Below are positions 1-9,300 of a DNA stretch of 64,000 bases, piece by piece. The stretch's first letter is position 1. Every line of letters starts with the position of its first letter. Origin of the DNA: Xanthomonas campestris pv. phormiicola (GTDB taxonomy: Bacteria > Pseudomonadota > Gammaproteobacteria > Xanthomonadales > Xanthomonadaceae). The notes under the pieces were generated by a model. The model was given only the letters and a program-made list of their open reading frames with translations. It was not told the origin of the DNA and made no database searches. The position numbers and the translations under genes were made by a program. Where the stretch lies: contig CP102593.1 in the NCBI GenBank assembly GCA_025666215.1, positions 4,477,001 through 4,541,000 of the forward strand, in the 5' to 3' direction.

Positions 1-105
1 CTGCTGGAGACGCTGCAGGAAGAGAAGTCCACCGACGAAAAGCTGACCCTGCTCGCCGAGCAAGGCGGCAACCAGGCGGCCGCGCAGAAGCGCAAGGCCG
101 CCTGA
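1..105 (+). CDS. C-terminal end of a YciE/YciF-type (DUF892) ferritin-like protein, partial
   Basis: The first 34 codons read LLETLQEEKSTDEKLTLLAE and continue to a lysine/alanine-rich end at TGA 103-105. An ETLxEEKxTDEKLTxLAE helix followed by a short basic tail is typical of the last helix of YciE/YciF-family proteins, which are ferritin-like four-helix bundles linked to stress responses. Only the tail is inside the window, so the metal-binding residues cannot be checked. A perfect hairpin follows nine bases after the stop, which supports this being the true gene end. The family call rests on this short stretch alone. Confidence 0.6.
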   Translation: MLETLQEEKSTDEKLTLLAEQGGNQAAAQKRKAA

Positions 106-113
106 TCGCCCCA

Positions 114-140
114 CCGCGGCGCCGATTCCCGGCGCCGCGG
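114..140 (+). terminator. Strong GC hairpin after the DUF892 gene
   Basis: Perfect 11-bp inverted repeat CCGCGGCGCCG / CGGCGCCGCGG with a 5-base loop (ATTCC), starting nine bases after the stop codon. There is no clear T tract, so it may act as a processing or partial termination hairpin. Confidence 0.55.
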
Positions 141-217
141 CTCCTGGACGCCGCCACCGGCAGCATGCCGAATCGCTCCTGGGCCTGGGCATTTTTGCAA
201 AGGCATGCAGCAAACCG

Positions 218-925
218 ATGAGACGTTTCGTACAGGCCTTCGGCATCGGGGACGCCCTGCCCGCGCAGTTGGACCCACCACTGCGTGCGGGGCTTGCGGC
301 CTATCCTGACCACTACACCCTGGGCAAGGGCGACGTCGCCACGGCGCTGGTCTGCCGCGATGGGGCCGCCCAGGCGGAGCGCCTGCAATGGAGCATCGTG
401 CCGCGCTGGTCGAAGACGCCGGACACGCCCTACACCACCGTCACCGCGCGGCTGGAGCGCGCAGCGCGCAGTCGCATCTTCGCTGCGCCGTGGAAGAGCC
501 AGCACTGCGTGATCCCGCTGTCCGGCGACTGCAAATGGGACCACAGCCGAAAGCCGGCGCAGCCGTATTACATCCACCACGCCGAGGGCGAAGTGCTGTT
601 GGCAGCCGGATTGTGGGAGCGCGGCGAACCGGCCTTGCTCAGCTTCAGCGTGCTGACCCATGCCAACGCCGCGATTCCCCCGCCGCTGACCGCGGATGGA
701 CCGATCTTCCTGAGCGGCGAGCGTTGCCGCAGCTGGCTGCGCGGGCCGCGCCTGTTCCCCACGGCGTTGCTGGCGCGGGCACCGTAACCGCGGCTGCTGG
801 CCTATCCGGTGTCGTCGGCCTACCAGCGCCGCGAGCGCAACGACCACACCTTGCTGGAGCCGGTGGACGCCGCTGCCGCGGCGCACGATGGCGGCGATGC
901 GGAAGAGGAAGAGGACGACGCGTGA
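218..925 (+). pseudogene. SRAP (YedK/HMCES)-like gene with in-frame stop and lost active-site residues
   Basis: SRAP proteins crosslink to abasic sites in single-stranded DNA through Cys2 (MCGR start). This reading frame starts MRRFVQAF, so Cys2 is absent. The NARxE-type motif has become TARLE near residue 68. The GFYEW-type motif reads GDCKW near residue 102, and the IHxRMP histidine motif is not recognisable. The open frame stops at TAA 785-787. The same frame continues for 45 more codons with the expected family tail (LAYPVSSAYQRRERNDHTLL, then EPV) and an acidic end, to TGA 923-925. One nonsense change therefore removes the last fifth of the protein. It is either a degenerate paralogue already without crosslinking chemistry or a decaying pseudogene. 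A sequencing error at 785-787 cannot be excluded, but the missing catalytic residues do not depend on it. Confidence 0.75.
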
Positions 926-991
926 CACGCGCGGCGTGGCGTGCTGCCCGCCGCGCCGGCGTCCATTGCGCTTGGCCACTGTGCAGAAACG

Positions 992-1023
992 ACGACGCCG
1001 ATGCATTGCGGCATCGGCGTCGT
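992..1023 (-). terminator. 13-bp hairpin downstream of the chemotaxis receptor
   Basis: Inverted repeat ACGACGCCGATGC / GCATCGGCGTCGT with a 6-base loop lies 40 bp past the stop of the leftward receptor gene. On the minus strand it is followed by CGTTTC. It is the likely transcription end for that gene. Confidence 0.6.
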
Positions 1024-1062
1024 TTCAGGCCACGCGTCGGTTGCCGCCGCCGTGGCGCGGAC

Positions 1063-3342
1063 TCAGAACTCTTCCCACTCCGAGCTTTCCACCAGCGCGC
1101 CGCCGGGCTTGCTCCGCGCCAGCGGGCGTGCAGCCGGCGCCGGCGCTTTCTTGACCGGCGCACGCGCGGCGGCGACCGCGCGGACCGGGGCCTGGACCGC
1201 CGCCGGCCTGGGCGCGAGCGCGGCCACCGGCCGGGCGGCGCCGGCGAGGCGGAACACCGCCACCGCGCGGGTCAGGTCCGAGGCCTGGTCTTCCATGCTC
1301 TTCGCCGCCGCGGTGGCTTCCTCCACCAGCGCCGCGTTCTGCTGGGTGGTCTCGTCCAGCTGCATCACCGTCTTGCTGACCTGCTCGATGCCCGAACTCT
1401 GCTCGGCGCTGGCCGCGGAGATCTCGGCCATGATGTCGGTGACCCGCTTCACCGAGGTCACCACCTCGGCCATGGTGGTGCCGGCACGCGCGACCAGGGT
1501 CGACCCCTGCTCCACTTCCTGCACCGAGTCGGAGATCAGGGTCTTGATCTCCTTGGCCGCCGCCGCCGAACGCTGCGCCAGCGAGCGTACCTCGCTGGCC
1601 ACCACCGCGAAGCCGCGGCCCTGCTCGCCGGCACGCGCGGCTTCCACCGCGGCGTTCAACGCCAGGATGTTGGTCTGGAAGGCGATGCCGTCGATGACGC
1701 CGATGATGTCGGCGATGCGCGCGGAGGCGGCGCTGATCGAGGCCATCGTGGTGACCACGTCCTCGACCACGCGGCCGCCGCTCTCGGCCACTTCGCCGGC
1801 GCCCAGCACCAACTGGTTGGCCTGGCGCGCGCTGTCGGCGTTCTGCTTGACCGTGGAGGTCAGCTCTTCCATCGACGCGGCGGTCTCTTCCAGGCTCGCC
1901 GCCTGCTGCTCGGTGCGCACCGACAGATCGCTGTTGCCGCTGGCGATCTCGCCGGCCGCGGTGTTGATCGACTCGGCCGAACGCTGGATGCCTTGCACGA
2001 TCGTGGTCAGCTGCTCGGCGGTGCGGTTGGCGGCATCGGCCAGCTGCCCGAACGCGCCCTCGTAGCGCACGTCCACGCGCTGCGACAGATCGCCGTCGGC
2101 GATCGCGCCCATGATCCGGCCCACGTCGGCCAGGCCGCTTTCGGCCTGCCGCATCAGCCGGTTCAGCGCTTCCACCATTTCCTTGAACGCGAACTGGTAG
2201 CGCGCCTCGTCGCCGCGTGCGGAGAAATCGCCGCGTGCGGCCGCGTCGGCCAGGCGCGCGATGTCGCCGTTGATCGCCGACAGGTTGCGCTTCACCGCAT
2301 CCAGCGCTTCGTGCAGCGCGGCGCGCTGGCCCGGCAGGCGGCGCATGTCGCGGCGCAGATCGCCGCGGCCGTACTCGCCCATGATCGTCATCGCCTCGAT
2401 GATCGCGTCCAGATGTTCGAACAGCGCGGTGTTCATGCCGTGCGCCAGGGTGCCGTAATCGCCGGGGAAATCCTCCGGCATGCGGTGGCTGATGTCGTCG
2501 CCCTGCTGCAGCCGCACCAGGGTCTGCATCTCGCCGTTGAAGCGCTGCAACTGGGTCTGCATCTGCTGCATGCTGGCCATCAGCTGCCCGGTCTCGTCGC
2601 GCGACTCCACCTTGATCGTGTTGTCGAAACGGCCCGAGGCGATGGCCTCGGCGGTGCGCGTGGCCGCGCGCAGCGGGGTGACGATGGCGCTGGCGATCAG
2701 CCAGCACAGCCCGACCACCAGGCCGACCAGGGCCGCGCCGATCCCGGTCAGGATCTTGGTGAAGCCCAGCGCCTCGACCTGGATGTCCTCGGCGTACACG
2801 CCCATCACCAGCACCCAGTTCCACTGCGGGTACAGCTTGGCGTAGCTGATCTTCGGCAGCTGTTCCTGCTTGCCCGGCTTGGGCGAGTTGTAGTAGCTGA
2901 AACCGTCGCCGCTGGTCAGCGCGGTGCGGATATCGCGATACACGTATTCGCCGGCATCGCTCTTGTAGTCGGTCATGTCGGTGCCGACCTTGCGCTTGGG
3001 ATGCATCAAGATGCGCATCTGCGGGTCGACGATGAAGAAATAATCCACGCCGCCGTTGGTCTTCATGTCGGCCAGCGTCGCTTCCGCCGCCTGCTTGGCC
3101 TGCGCCAGGGTGATCTCGCCGCGCCTGGCCTGGTCGGCGTAGTGCTGCATCACGCTGATGCCCATGTCGACCTGGGTCTTCACGGTCTGCTTGCGCGCGG
3201 CGACCAGGTCCAGGTATTGCAGGCGCGCGGCGGCGACCGCGAGCAGGATCACGCCGATGGCGAGCAGGGTGCACAGCACCACGAACTTGCGCGTCATCGG
3301 CAGGTTGGCGATGCGGCGACGCAGAAAATCGATGGGATTCAT
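1063..3342 (-). CDS. Methyl-accepting chemotaxis protein, single-Cache sensor, EWEEF tail
   Basis: A 759-residue inner-membrane chemoreceptor. A membrane segment at about residues 19-39 is followed by a periplasmic sensor (about 45-190) containing [17 protein letters not shown] and [11 protein letters not shown], the pattern of single-Cache-2 domains that bind small ligands such as organic acids. A second membrane segment lies at about 197-220, then HAMP and a long HAMP-like linker. The signalling hairpin carries the conserved [20 protein letters not shown] tip, which contacts CheA and CheW. The protein ends EWEEF after an Ala/Pro-rich linker. That resembles the C-terminal pentapeptide tether that recruits CheR/CheB in receptors such as Tar (NWETF). 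The gene is monocistronic, with a hairpin downstream. The ligand cannot be deduced from sequence. Confidence 0.93.
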   Translation of the reverse strand: MNPIDFLRRRIANLPMTRKFVVLCTLLAIGVILLAVAAARLQYLDLVAARKQTVKTQVDMGISVMQHYADQARRGEITLAQAKQAAEATLADMKTNGGVDYFFIVDPQMRILMHPKRKVGTDMTDYKSDAGEYVYRDIRTALTSGDGFSYYNSPKPGKQEQLPKISYAKLYPQWNWVLVMGVYAEDIQVEALGFTKILTGIGAALVGLVVGLCWLIASAIVTPLRAATRTAEAIASGRFDNTIKVESRDETGQLMASMQQMQTQLQRFNGEMQTLVRLQQGDDISHRMPEDFPGDYGTLAHGMNTALFEHLDAIIEAMTIMGEYGRGDLRRDMRRLPGQRAALHEALDAVKRNLSAINGDIARLADAAARGDFSARGDEARYQFAFKEMVEALNRLMRQAESGLADVGRIMGAIADGDLSQRVDVRYEGAFGQLADAANRTAEQLTTIVQGIQRSAESINTAAGEIASGNSDLSVRTEQQAASLEETAASMEELTSTVKQNADSARQANQLVLGAGEVAESGGRVVEDVVTTMASISAASARIADIIGVIDGIAFQTNILALNAAVEAARAGEQGRGFAVVASEVRSLAQRSAAAAKEIKTLISDSVQEVEQGSTLVARAGTTMAEVVTSVKRVTDIMAEISAASAEQSSGIEQVSKTVMQLDETTQQNAALVEEATAAAKSMEDQASDLTRAVAVFRLAGAARPVAALAPRPAAVQAPVRAVAAARAPVKKAPAPAARPLARSKPGGALVESSEWEEF

Positions 3343-3572
3343 AACAATCCTGGTAGCGATGGCACGAAGGCGTATGCGCTGATATCGGCCGCAGTCATTT
3401 CAAACTTGACGCCGTTCGTCGTACGAAGCTGAAGATGTTGCGGTCGACCATACAATACGCACCGGTATGGAGAAACGGATCGGGACGCAGCGCTGGATCC
3501 GCCTGCGGCCGCGCGCGTGTTCCGGGCATTGCGCGCCATCGGCTACCGGGGTGGAGGCCTCCACGGCCGGCC

Positions 3573-4391
3573 CTAGCCAGCGCGCGCGTGCACCGGTTGC
3601 GGCTCTGGCCGGCGTTCGCGCTGGCGGGCGCTCGCCGCTTCGCCGGCATCGCCGTGCCACACCAGCCGGTGGAAATCGAACCCGGACTGCAGGCGCGGCT
3701 TGACCACGTTGAAAAACGGCGAGACGTCGAAGTCGCGCGGCAGGTACAGGCTGTGGTGGCGGTTGTGCAGGATTTCCGCGTCCTGCGCGTCGGGCACCGG
3801 CACGCTGCCGATCTCCGGCAGGATCGGATAGCGGATGGCGCCGAAGGCCTGCGCCAGCAGGGTCGAGCAGATCGCCTTTGTCGGCGCGCCGCTGCCCAGC
3901 TCCAGGAAGCGGCGCTTCACCGACGACGGCAGCGGCGGGGTGCGGATCAGGTAGCGCGCCAGGTCGAAGATGTTCTTCAGGTCGTAGCTGTTGCCGACGC
4001 GGCTGACCATGTAGTCGACCACCGCCTCGATCTCGTCGGCGCCCAGTCCCACCGGGCGGCAGATGCGCGTGTGCAGCCCGGCGAATTCGTTCAGCCCGAC
4101 CAGGCGCACGCCGACGTTGATGTCCACGTCGCAGAGGGTCGGCGCGTCTGTGCCGTCGGCCGGTCCCAGGTGGTCGCCGATGTACAGCGCCGCATGCGAC
4201 CAGGTGGATTGGCTGAGGTACTTGATCGCGGTCGAGAAGCGGCTGTTGCCCTCCACCAGCAGCACGTCGCCCTTGCGCAGCGCCGCCTGCAGCAGCTGCG
4301 GCGGGCTGGTCGGCAGTTCCGAGCGGTGCCGGCGCGGCTTGGACAGGAACTTGGCCAGGTGGCGACCCAGCAGGCGTGGCAGGGACAACAT
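3573..4391 (-). CDS. YiiX/YebB-like permuted NlpC/P60-type amidase
   Basis: A 272-residue protein. The start at 4391 (MLSLPRLLGR) is chosen because GAGGTC lies about 8 bases upstream; the open frame extends further but without family similarity. LRKGDVLLVEGNSRFSTAIK, then WSHAALYIGD with the probable catalytic His, is the opening of circularly permuted papain-like (YiiX/C92-type) hydrolases. The Cys follows late in KAICSTLLAQAFG, the order expected of the permuted fold. A LPRDFDVSPFF segment comes near the end. Members are thought to hydrolyse amide or ester bonds of lipids or peptidoglycan-related substrates, but the substrate here is unknown. No lipobox or clear signal peptide is seen. The C-terminus is basic and proline-rich. 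Confidence 0.75.
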   Translation of the reverse strand: MLSLPRLLGRHLAKFLSKPRRHRSELPTSPPQLLQAALRKGDVLLVEGNSRFSTAIKYLSQSTWSHAALYIGDHLGPADGTDAPTLCDVDINVGVRLVGLNEFAGLHTRICRPVGLGADEIEAVVDYMVSRVGNSYDLKNIFDLARYLIRTPPLPSSVKRRFLELGSGAPTKAICSTLLAQAFGAIRYPILPEIGSVPVPDAQDAEILHNRHHSLYLPRDFDVSPFFNVVKPRLQSGFDFHRLVWHGDAGEAASARQRERRPEPQPVHARAG

Positions 4392-4512
4392 GCGCGTGAC
4401 CTCATGGACGGCCCGATCCGAGCGGCGAAAGCGACTTCGCCTGTCGATGATGACGGCGCCGCCGGGAAATTCTTGAGCGCTGCCGTGGCCGGCGTCTTTC
4501 CTTCTTCCCCTG

Positions 4513-4842
4513 GGAGCCGAGTTCACCACGCTGTGGCAGGCGGTCGACGGCCATTGGCGCATGCGCCGCATCTACCGCCATGCGCACGCCGCGGTGGCGT
4601 AAGTGGCGCCCGCCATGCACCTGACCTTGGCGCCCGGCATCCTGGCCAGCTAAGCCGGCCACTACCCCGGCAAGCGCGTCGGCGACATCCGCCTCGCCGT
4701 GGAAGGCGGCCACAACGCCGACGCGCTTCTTCGCCGAGGAACGCGACTGCGCTTCGCGTTCGCTCCGGCAGCGGATGCACGCATGCGCGAGCTGAGCGTG
4801 TACGAGAACGCTGCCGCCGTGGAGACCGCAACCGCGCCGTGA
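4513..4842 (+). pseudogene. Degraded remnant of a serine-hydrolase-type C-terminal domain
   Basis: One frame reads EFTTLWQAVDGHWRMRRIYR, TAA at 4600-4602, then LTLAPGILAS, TAA at 4651-4653, then AGHYPGKRVGDIRLAVEGGH and on to TGA 4840-4842. The phrase LAPGILASxAGHY with a stop where Tyr is expected resembles the L-x-x-YxGxY opening of the small beta-barrel domain found after beta-lactamase-like serine hydrolases (DUF3471-type). Two stops within 100 codons and no start codon mean it is not a working gene. The family call is tentative. Confidence 0.4.
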
Positions 4843-4896
4843 GCGACGGCGGCGACACTGCGACGCCGCTGCGCGCAGCGCCATCGCGTACGGCGG

Positions 4897-5367
4897 TCAC
4901 GGCCGATGCAGCACGGCCCCTTCGATGAAGTCCGCGGTGCTGCGTTTCAGGTAGACCTGATACGTGCCCTGCCCGGCCACCGGCACGTCGAAGCTGTCGC
5001 CTGGCGACAGCCCTGCGCGCTCGACCGGCGCCCCCTCGCGCGGCGTCGCCCGCAGCCGCGTCTTGGCGCCGTCCGTGCCGCGCGTCGCATTGGTCAGCGT
5101 CAGCGCGCCATCCCATAGCACGCGGCTGTCGCCCGGCAACAGGCTGAACTCGATGAATGGCGAACTGGCCTTCGGCCGGCACGCAGCGGCCTGCGCTTCG
5201 GCCAAACGCCGCTCCAGCGGCTTGACCTCGACGTACTGCACGAACCCGTAAGTGCCGCCGACCAGCACCAGCACCGCCGAGACCTCGGCGGCGGCTCGCT
5301 TGAACGACAACGTCTGCCACCATTTCTGCGCAGGGAGTTGCGGCGGCTGGCGGTTCGCTCGGCTCAT
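4897..5367 (-). CDS. Hypothetical single-pass membrane protein
   Basis: A 156-residue protein of unrecognised family, starting at MSRANRQPPQLPAQ. One hydrophobic segment (about residues 31-47, VSAVLVLVGGTYGFVQYV) follows a basic N-terminus, so it is probably inserted with the C-terminal part outside the cytoplasm. That part has a short coiled stretch (PLERRLAEAQAAA), then a compact domain rich in beta-type sequence (IEFSLLPGDSRVLWDGALTL, GTYQVYLKRST). The longer upstream open frame is not used as the start because it runs into the region upstream of the next gene and looks non-coding. It is the only gene between the pseudogene remnant and the TetR gene. No function is assigned. Confidence 0.6.
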   Translation of the reverse strand: MSRANRQPPQLPAQKWWQTLSFKRAAAEVSAVLVLVGGTYGFVQYVEVKPLERRLAEAQAAACRPKASSPFIEFSLLPGDSRVLWDGALTLTNATRGTDGAKTRLRATPREGAPVERAGLSPGDSFDVPVAGQGTYQVYLKRSTADFIEGAVLHRP

Positions 5368-5640
5368 GCGCCACGCTAATCGTCGCCGCGCGCCGTTGTC
5401 TGCCAGCACTGCTTGCGCTGCAAATCTGCAGCTACCTCCGTCTACATATCGATCCACAACGGGCTGCATCGGCCGGCGAATGGCGCCCGCGCCAAGCAGC
5501 GAACGCCTGTTCGCGGGTACGGCATATGCCGCAACCAGCGGCATGGGCATCCGATCGACAGAGCGACGCCGCGTCGCCCGGAGGCTGCGCAAGAGCAACT
5601 TTCCGCTGAACGAGGGGGCTTGAAGTAAAGACGTCCGCCA

Positions 5641-5664
5641 TTAAATATACACTTGAACATTTAA
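5641..5664 (+). promoter_or_regulatory. AT-rich inverted repeat upstream of the TetR gene
   Basis: TTAAAT at 5641-5646 and ATTTAA at 5659-5664 form an inverted repeat in an AT-rich patch just before the TetR start at 5680, in otherwise GC-rich DNA. It is a plausible promoter/operator for autoregulation of the tetR-P450 unit. No experimental motif is known to me. Confidence 0.4.
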
Positions 5665-5679
5665 ACATGGCACGCCAGC

Positions 5680-6384
5680 ATGACCACGAAGCGCTCCCCG
5701 CGACCACGCGGCCGCCCGCCCAAAGACCAGGCCGATGGTCGCCAGGCGCTGCTCGCGGCAGCCACCGAAAGCTTCGCCCGGCATGGTTTCGATCGCGCCA
5801 ATCTGCGTACAATCGCCGCGGCCGCGGGAGTGAGTCCCAATCTGGTGCGCGTGCATTTCGGCAACAAGGCGCAGCTGTGGGAGGCGTGCGTGCACCAGCT
5901 GGCCCAGGACCTGAGTCCAAGGCTTGCGGCGATGGCGCAGCTGACCGAGCACGACCAGCGCGCGCTGCTGGATCGGCTGACAGACGCCATCCTGATCATG
6001 GCCGCGTTCTACGAGGCCCATCCGCCGGTCCGCGACTTCGTCGCGCGGGTGGTCTCCGAGCGGCCCGAGCGCGCCGCCGTCGTCGCCGAGCAATTGCTGC
6101 GTCCGGCCTACGAGGCCGGGCACGCATTGGTCCTTGCCTGCATCGAGGCCGGCATCGTGAAGGCGACGCATCCGGCGCTGTTCTTCGTGCTGCTGAACAG
6201 CATGCTGAGCCAGCCGCCGGAGTTCCCGCAGTTGCTGGCGCGGCTGGCGCCGGAGATCGGCGCCGACGAGGCGCGGACGCGGCTGGTCGACACCGTGCTC
6301 GCCACCCTGCTGCATCCCCCGCATCGCGATACCGGTGGCGCACCGGTCGCCACGCTGCGCTCTCCCCAGGAAGGCACCCCATGA
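5680..6384 (+). CDS. TetR-family repressor coupled to the CYP102 gene
   Basis: A 234-residue regulator. After a basic RGRPPKDQADGRQ leader comes the TetR HTH (LLAAATESFARHGFDRANLR, then AAAAGVSPNLVRVHFGNKAQ). A variable ligand domain with a TetR_C-like helix set follows (EAHPPVRDFVARVVSERPER). The stop codon overlaps the P450 start as ATGA at 6381-6384, so the two are translated together. TetR repressors beside CYP102 genes are well known (Bm3R1 of Bacillus megaterium), where fatty acids or similar hydrophobic compounds relieve repression. By analogy this protein probably represses its own operon and responds to a hydrophobic inducer. That role is inferred from position, not from a recognised ligand site. 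Confidence 0.85.
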   Translation: MTTKRSPRPRGRPPKDQADGRQALLAAATESFARHGFDRANLRTIAAAAGVSPNLVRVHFGNKAQLWEACVHQLAQDLSPRLAAMAQLTEHDQRALLDRLTDAILIMAAFYEAHPPVRDFVARVVSERPERAAVVAEQLLRPAYEAGHALVLACIEAGIVKATHPALFFVLLNSMLSQPPEFPQLLARLAPEIGADEARTRLVDTVLATLLHPPHRDTGGAPVATLRSPQEGTP

Positions 6385-9300
6385 CGGACGCAATCCCGCA
6401 ACCGCGCTCGCTGCCGCTGCTCGGCAATTTCCACCATCTCGATGGCGATGCGCCGGTGCAGAGCCTGATGCGGCTGGCCAAGGTGCACGGCCCGATCTTT
6501 CGCCTGAACAGCGGTCCGCTGTCGCTGACCGTGCTGAGCGGACAGGACCTGGTGGACGAGGTCTGCGACGAAACCCGCTTCGAGAAGAAATTGCACCGGC
6601 CGCTGCAGACGCTGCGCGACCTCGGCGGCGACGGCCTGTTCACCGCCTACAACGACGAACCCAACTGGGCCAAGGCGCACCGGCTGCTGATGCCTGCGTT
6701 CGGCCCGATCGGCGTGCGCGCGATGTTCGGGCGCATGGAGGACATCGCCGAACAGATGCTGCAGCGCTGGGAGCGGTTCGGCCCGGACGCGGTCATCGAC
6801 GTGGCCGACAACATGACCCGGCTGACGCTGGACACGATCGCGTTGTGCGCCTTCGACTACCGCTTCAACAGTTTCTACCAGAACGAGATGCATCCCTTCG
6901 TCGCGGCGATGGTGGGCGCGTTGGCCGAGGCCGGATCGCGCGCGCGCCGGCCCGACATCGCCAATCGCCTGCTGGCGCCCGGCCGGCGCCGCTACGAGGC
7001 CGACCTGGCGATGATCCGCAGCGTCGCCGACACCTTGATCGCCGAGCGCCGGGCCGACCCGGACGCGGCCGCGCGCGAGGACCTGCTCAACCTGATGCTG
7101 TACGGACGCGACCAGGCGACCGGCGCAGCGCTGTCGGACGAGAACATCCGCTATCAGATGGTGACCTTCCTGATCGCCGGCCACGAGACGACCAGCGGCC
7201 TGCTCTCGTTCGCGCTGTATCTGCTGCTGCGTCATCCGGCGGCGATGGCGCGCGCGCGCCAGGCGGTGGACGCCGCGCTGGGCACGCAGCCGCCGCAGGT
7301 CGAGGACCTGGCCAAGCTGCGCTACATCGAGCAGATCCTGCAGGAAACCCTGCGGCTGTGGCCGACCGCCCCGGCGTTCGCGGTCGCGGCGCGCGAGGCG
7401 ACCACGCTGGCCGGCCGCTATGCGGTGACGCCGCAGGACACCCTGCTCGTGCTGATTCCCACCCTGCACCGGGACCCGAAGGTGTGGGAGGACCCGGAGG
7501 CGTTCCGGCCGGAGCGCTTCGCGCCCGACGCGGCCGAACGGCTCCCGCCCAATGCCTGGAAACCGTTCGGCAACGGCGCGCGCGCCTGCATCGGGCGCGG
7601 CTTTGCGATGCAGGAGGCGCAGCTGGTGCTGACGATGATCCTGCAACGGTTCGACCTGGACCAGGTCGATCCGAACTACCAGCTCGAGATCGCGGAAACC
7701 CTGACGCTGAAGCCGGACGGCTTCCGCATCCGCGCGCGCCGGCGCGACGACGTCGCCCTGCGCCGCCGCAGCGCGGTGCCGTCCGCGCCGCAGAAAGTCC
7801 TGGCACCGGCCACCGCGCCGGCCGCCGCCAGCGCGGCCACGGGCTCGCCGCTGCTGGTGCTGTACGGCGGCAATTCCGGCTCGTGCGAAGCATTCGCGCA
7901 GCGCATCGGCGGCGATGCGGCAGCGCAGGGCTATGCGCCGGTGGTCGCGCCGCTGGACGACCATGTCGGCCGCCTGCCGCGCGACGGCGCGGTGGTGGTG
8001 GTCACCTCCTCCTACGAAGGCCAGCCGCCGGACAATGCGCGCCGCTTCCTCGCGTGGGTCGAAACGCTGGCCCACGGCGATCTGGCCGGCGTGCGCTACG
8101 CCGTGTTCGGATCCGGCAACCGGCAATGGGCGCGTACCTACCAGGCGATTCCGAAACGGGTCGATGCCGCGCTGGAGGCGGCCGGTGCCGCACGATTCAG
8201 ACCCCGCGGCGAAACCGATGCCGGCGGCGATTTCTTCGGCGGCTTCGATGCCTGGTATGCCGGGCTGTGGGCGGATCTCGGCCTGGCGCTGGGCAAGGCG
8301 ACGATGGAGCAGACCGCGCAGGCGCTGGAGGTGGACATCGTCCCGGCCGCGCGGCTCGGCGCGCTGCGGCTGACCGAACTCGACCAGGGACGCATCGTCG
8401 ACAATCGCGAACTGGTCGACATGTCCGCAGCGTTCGCGCGCTCCAAGCGCCACATCGAGATCGCGCTGCCCGAGGGCATGCGCTACCGCACCGGCGACTA
8501 TCTCGCGGTGCTGCCGCGCAACCCCGCCGCGCAGGTCGAGCGCGTGCTGCGGCGCTTCGGCCTGGCCAGCGATACCCAGGTCATCATCGGCCAGCGGCCT
8601 GGCGCGGCATCCGGCCTGCCCAGCGGCTATCCGGTCGCGCTGGCGCAGGTGCTCGCCGACTACGTGGAACTGGCGCAACCGGCCACGCGCGCGCAGGTCG
8701 CGCAACTGGCCGCCGCCACGCGCTGCCCGCCCGATCGCGCCGCGCTGGAAACGCTGGCCGCCGAGCCGGCCTATACCGACCAGGTGCTCGCCAGGAAGAC
8801 CAGCCTGCTCGATCTGCTGGAGCGCTTCCCCGCCTGCGAACTGGCGCTGGGCGCGTTTCTCGGCGCGCTTCCGCCCATGCGCGCGCGACAATACTCCATT
8901 TCCTCCTCGCCGCTGCGCGACCCGGCGCAGTGTTCGCTGACCGTGGCGGTGCTCGACGCACCGGCACTGTCCGGGATCGGGCGACGCCGCGGCGTGGCCT
9001 CCACCTATCTGGCCGGCCTGGAGGCAGGCGCGCTGGTGTCGGTCGCGGTGCGGCCTTCGCAGGCGAGCTTCCACCCGCCGGAAGATCCGGCCACGCCGAT
9101 CATCCTGGTCTGCGCCGGCAGCGGCATCGCCCCGTTCCATGGCTTCCTGCAGGAGCGCGCGATCCAGAAGGCGGGCGGGCGCGAGGTCGGCGAAGCCTTG
9201 TTGTTCTTCGGCATCGACCATCCCGACGTCGACTGCCTGTACAAGGCGGAATTGCAGCGCTGGCAGGAGATGGGCGTGGTCGATGTGCGCCTCGCCTTCT

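Noticed and set aside
388..3432. A 1014-codon plus-strand open frame antisense to the chemotaxis receptor
   Set aside because: It is an Arg/Ala/Gly-rich shadow in GC-rich DNA with no family motif, while the minus frame has complete receptor motifs and a terminator.
5667..6380. A longer start for the P450 fusion, in the frame over the TetR gene
   Set aside because: It lies in the wrong frame over a real TetR gene. The ATGA overlap and BM3 alignment place the start at 6381.
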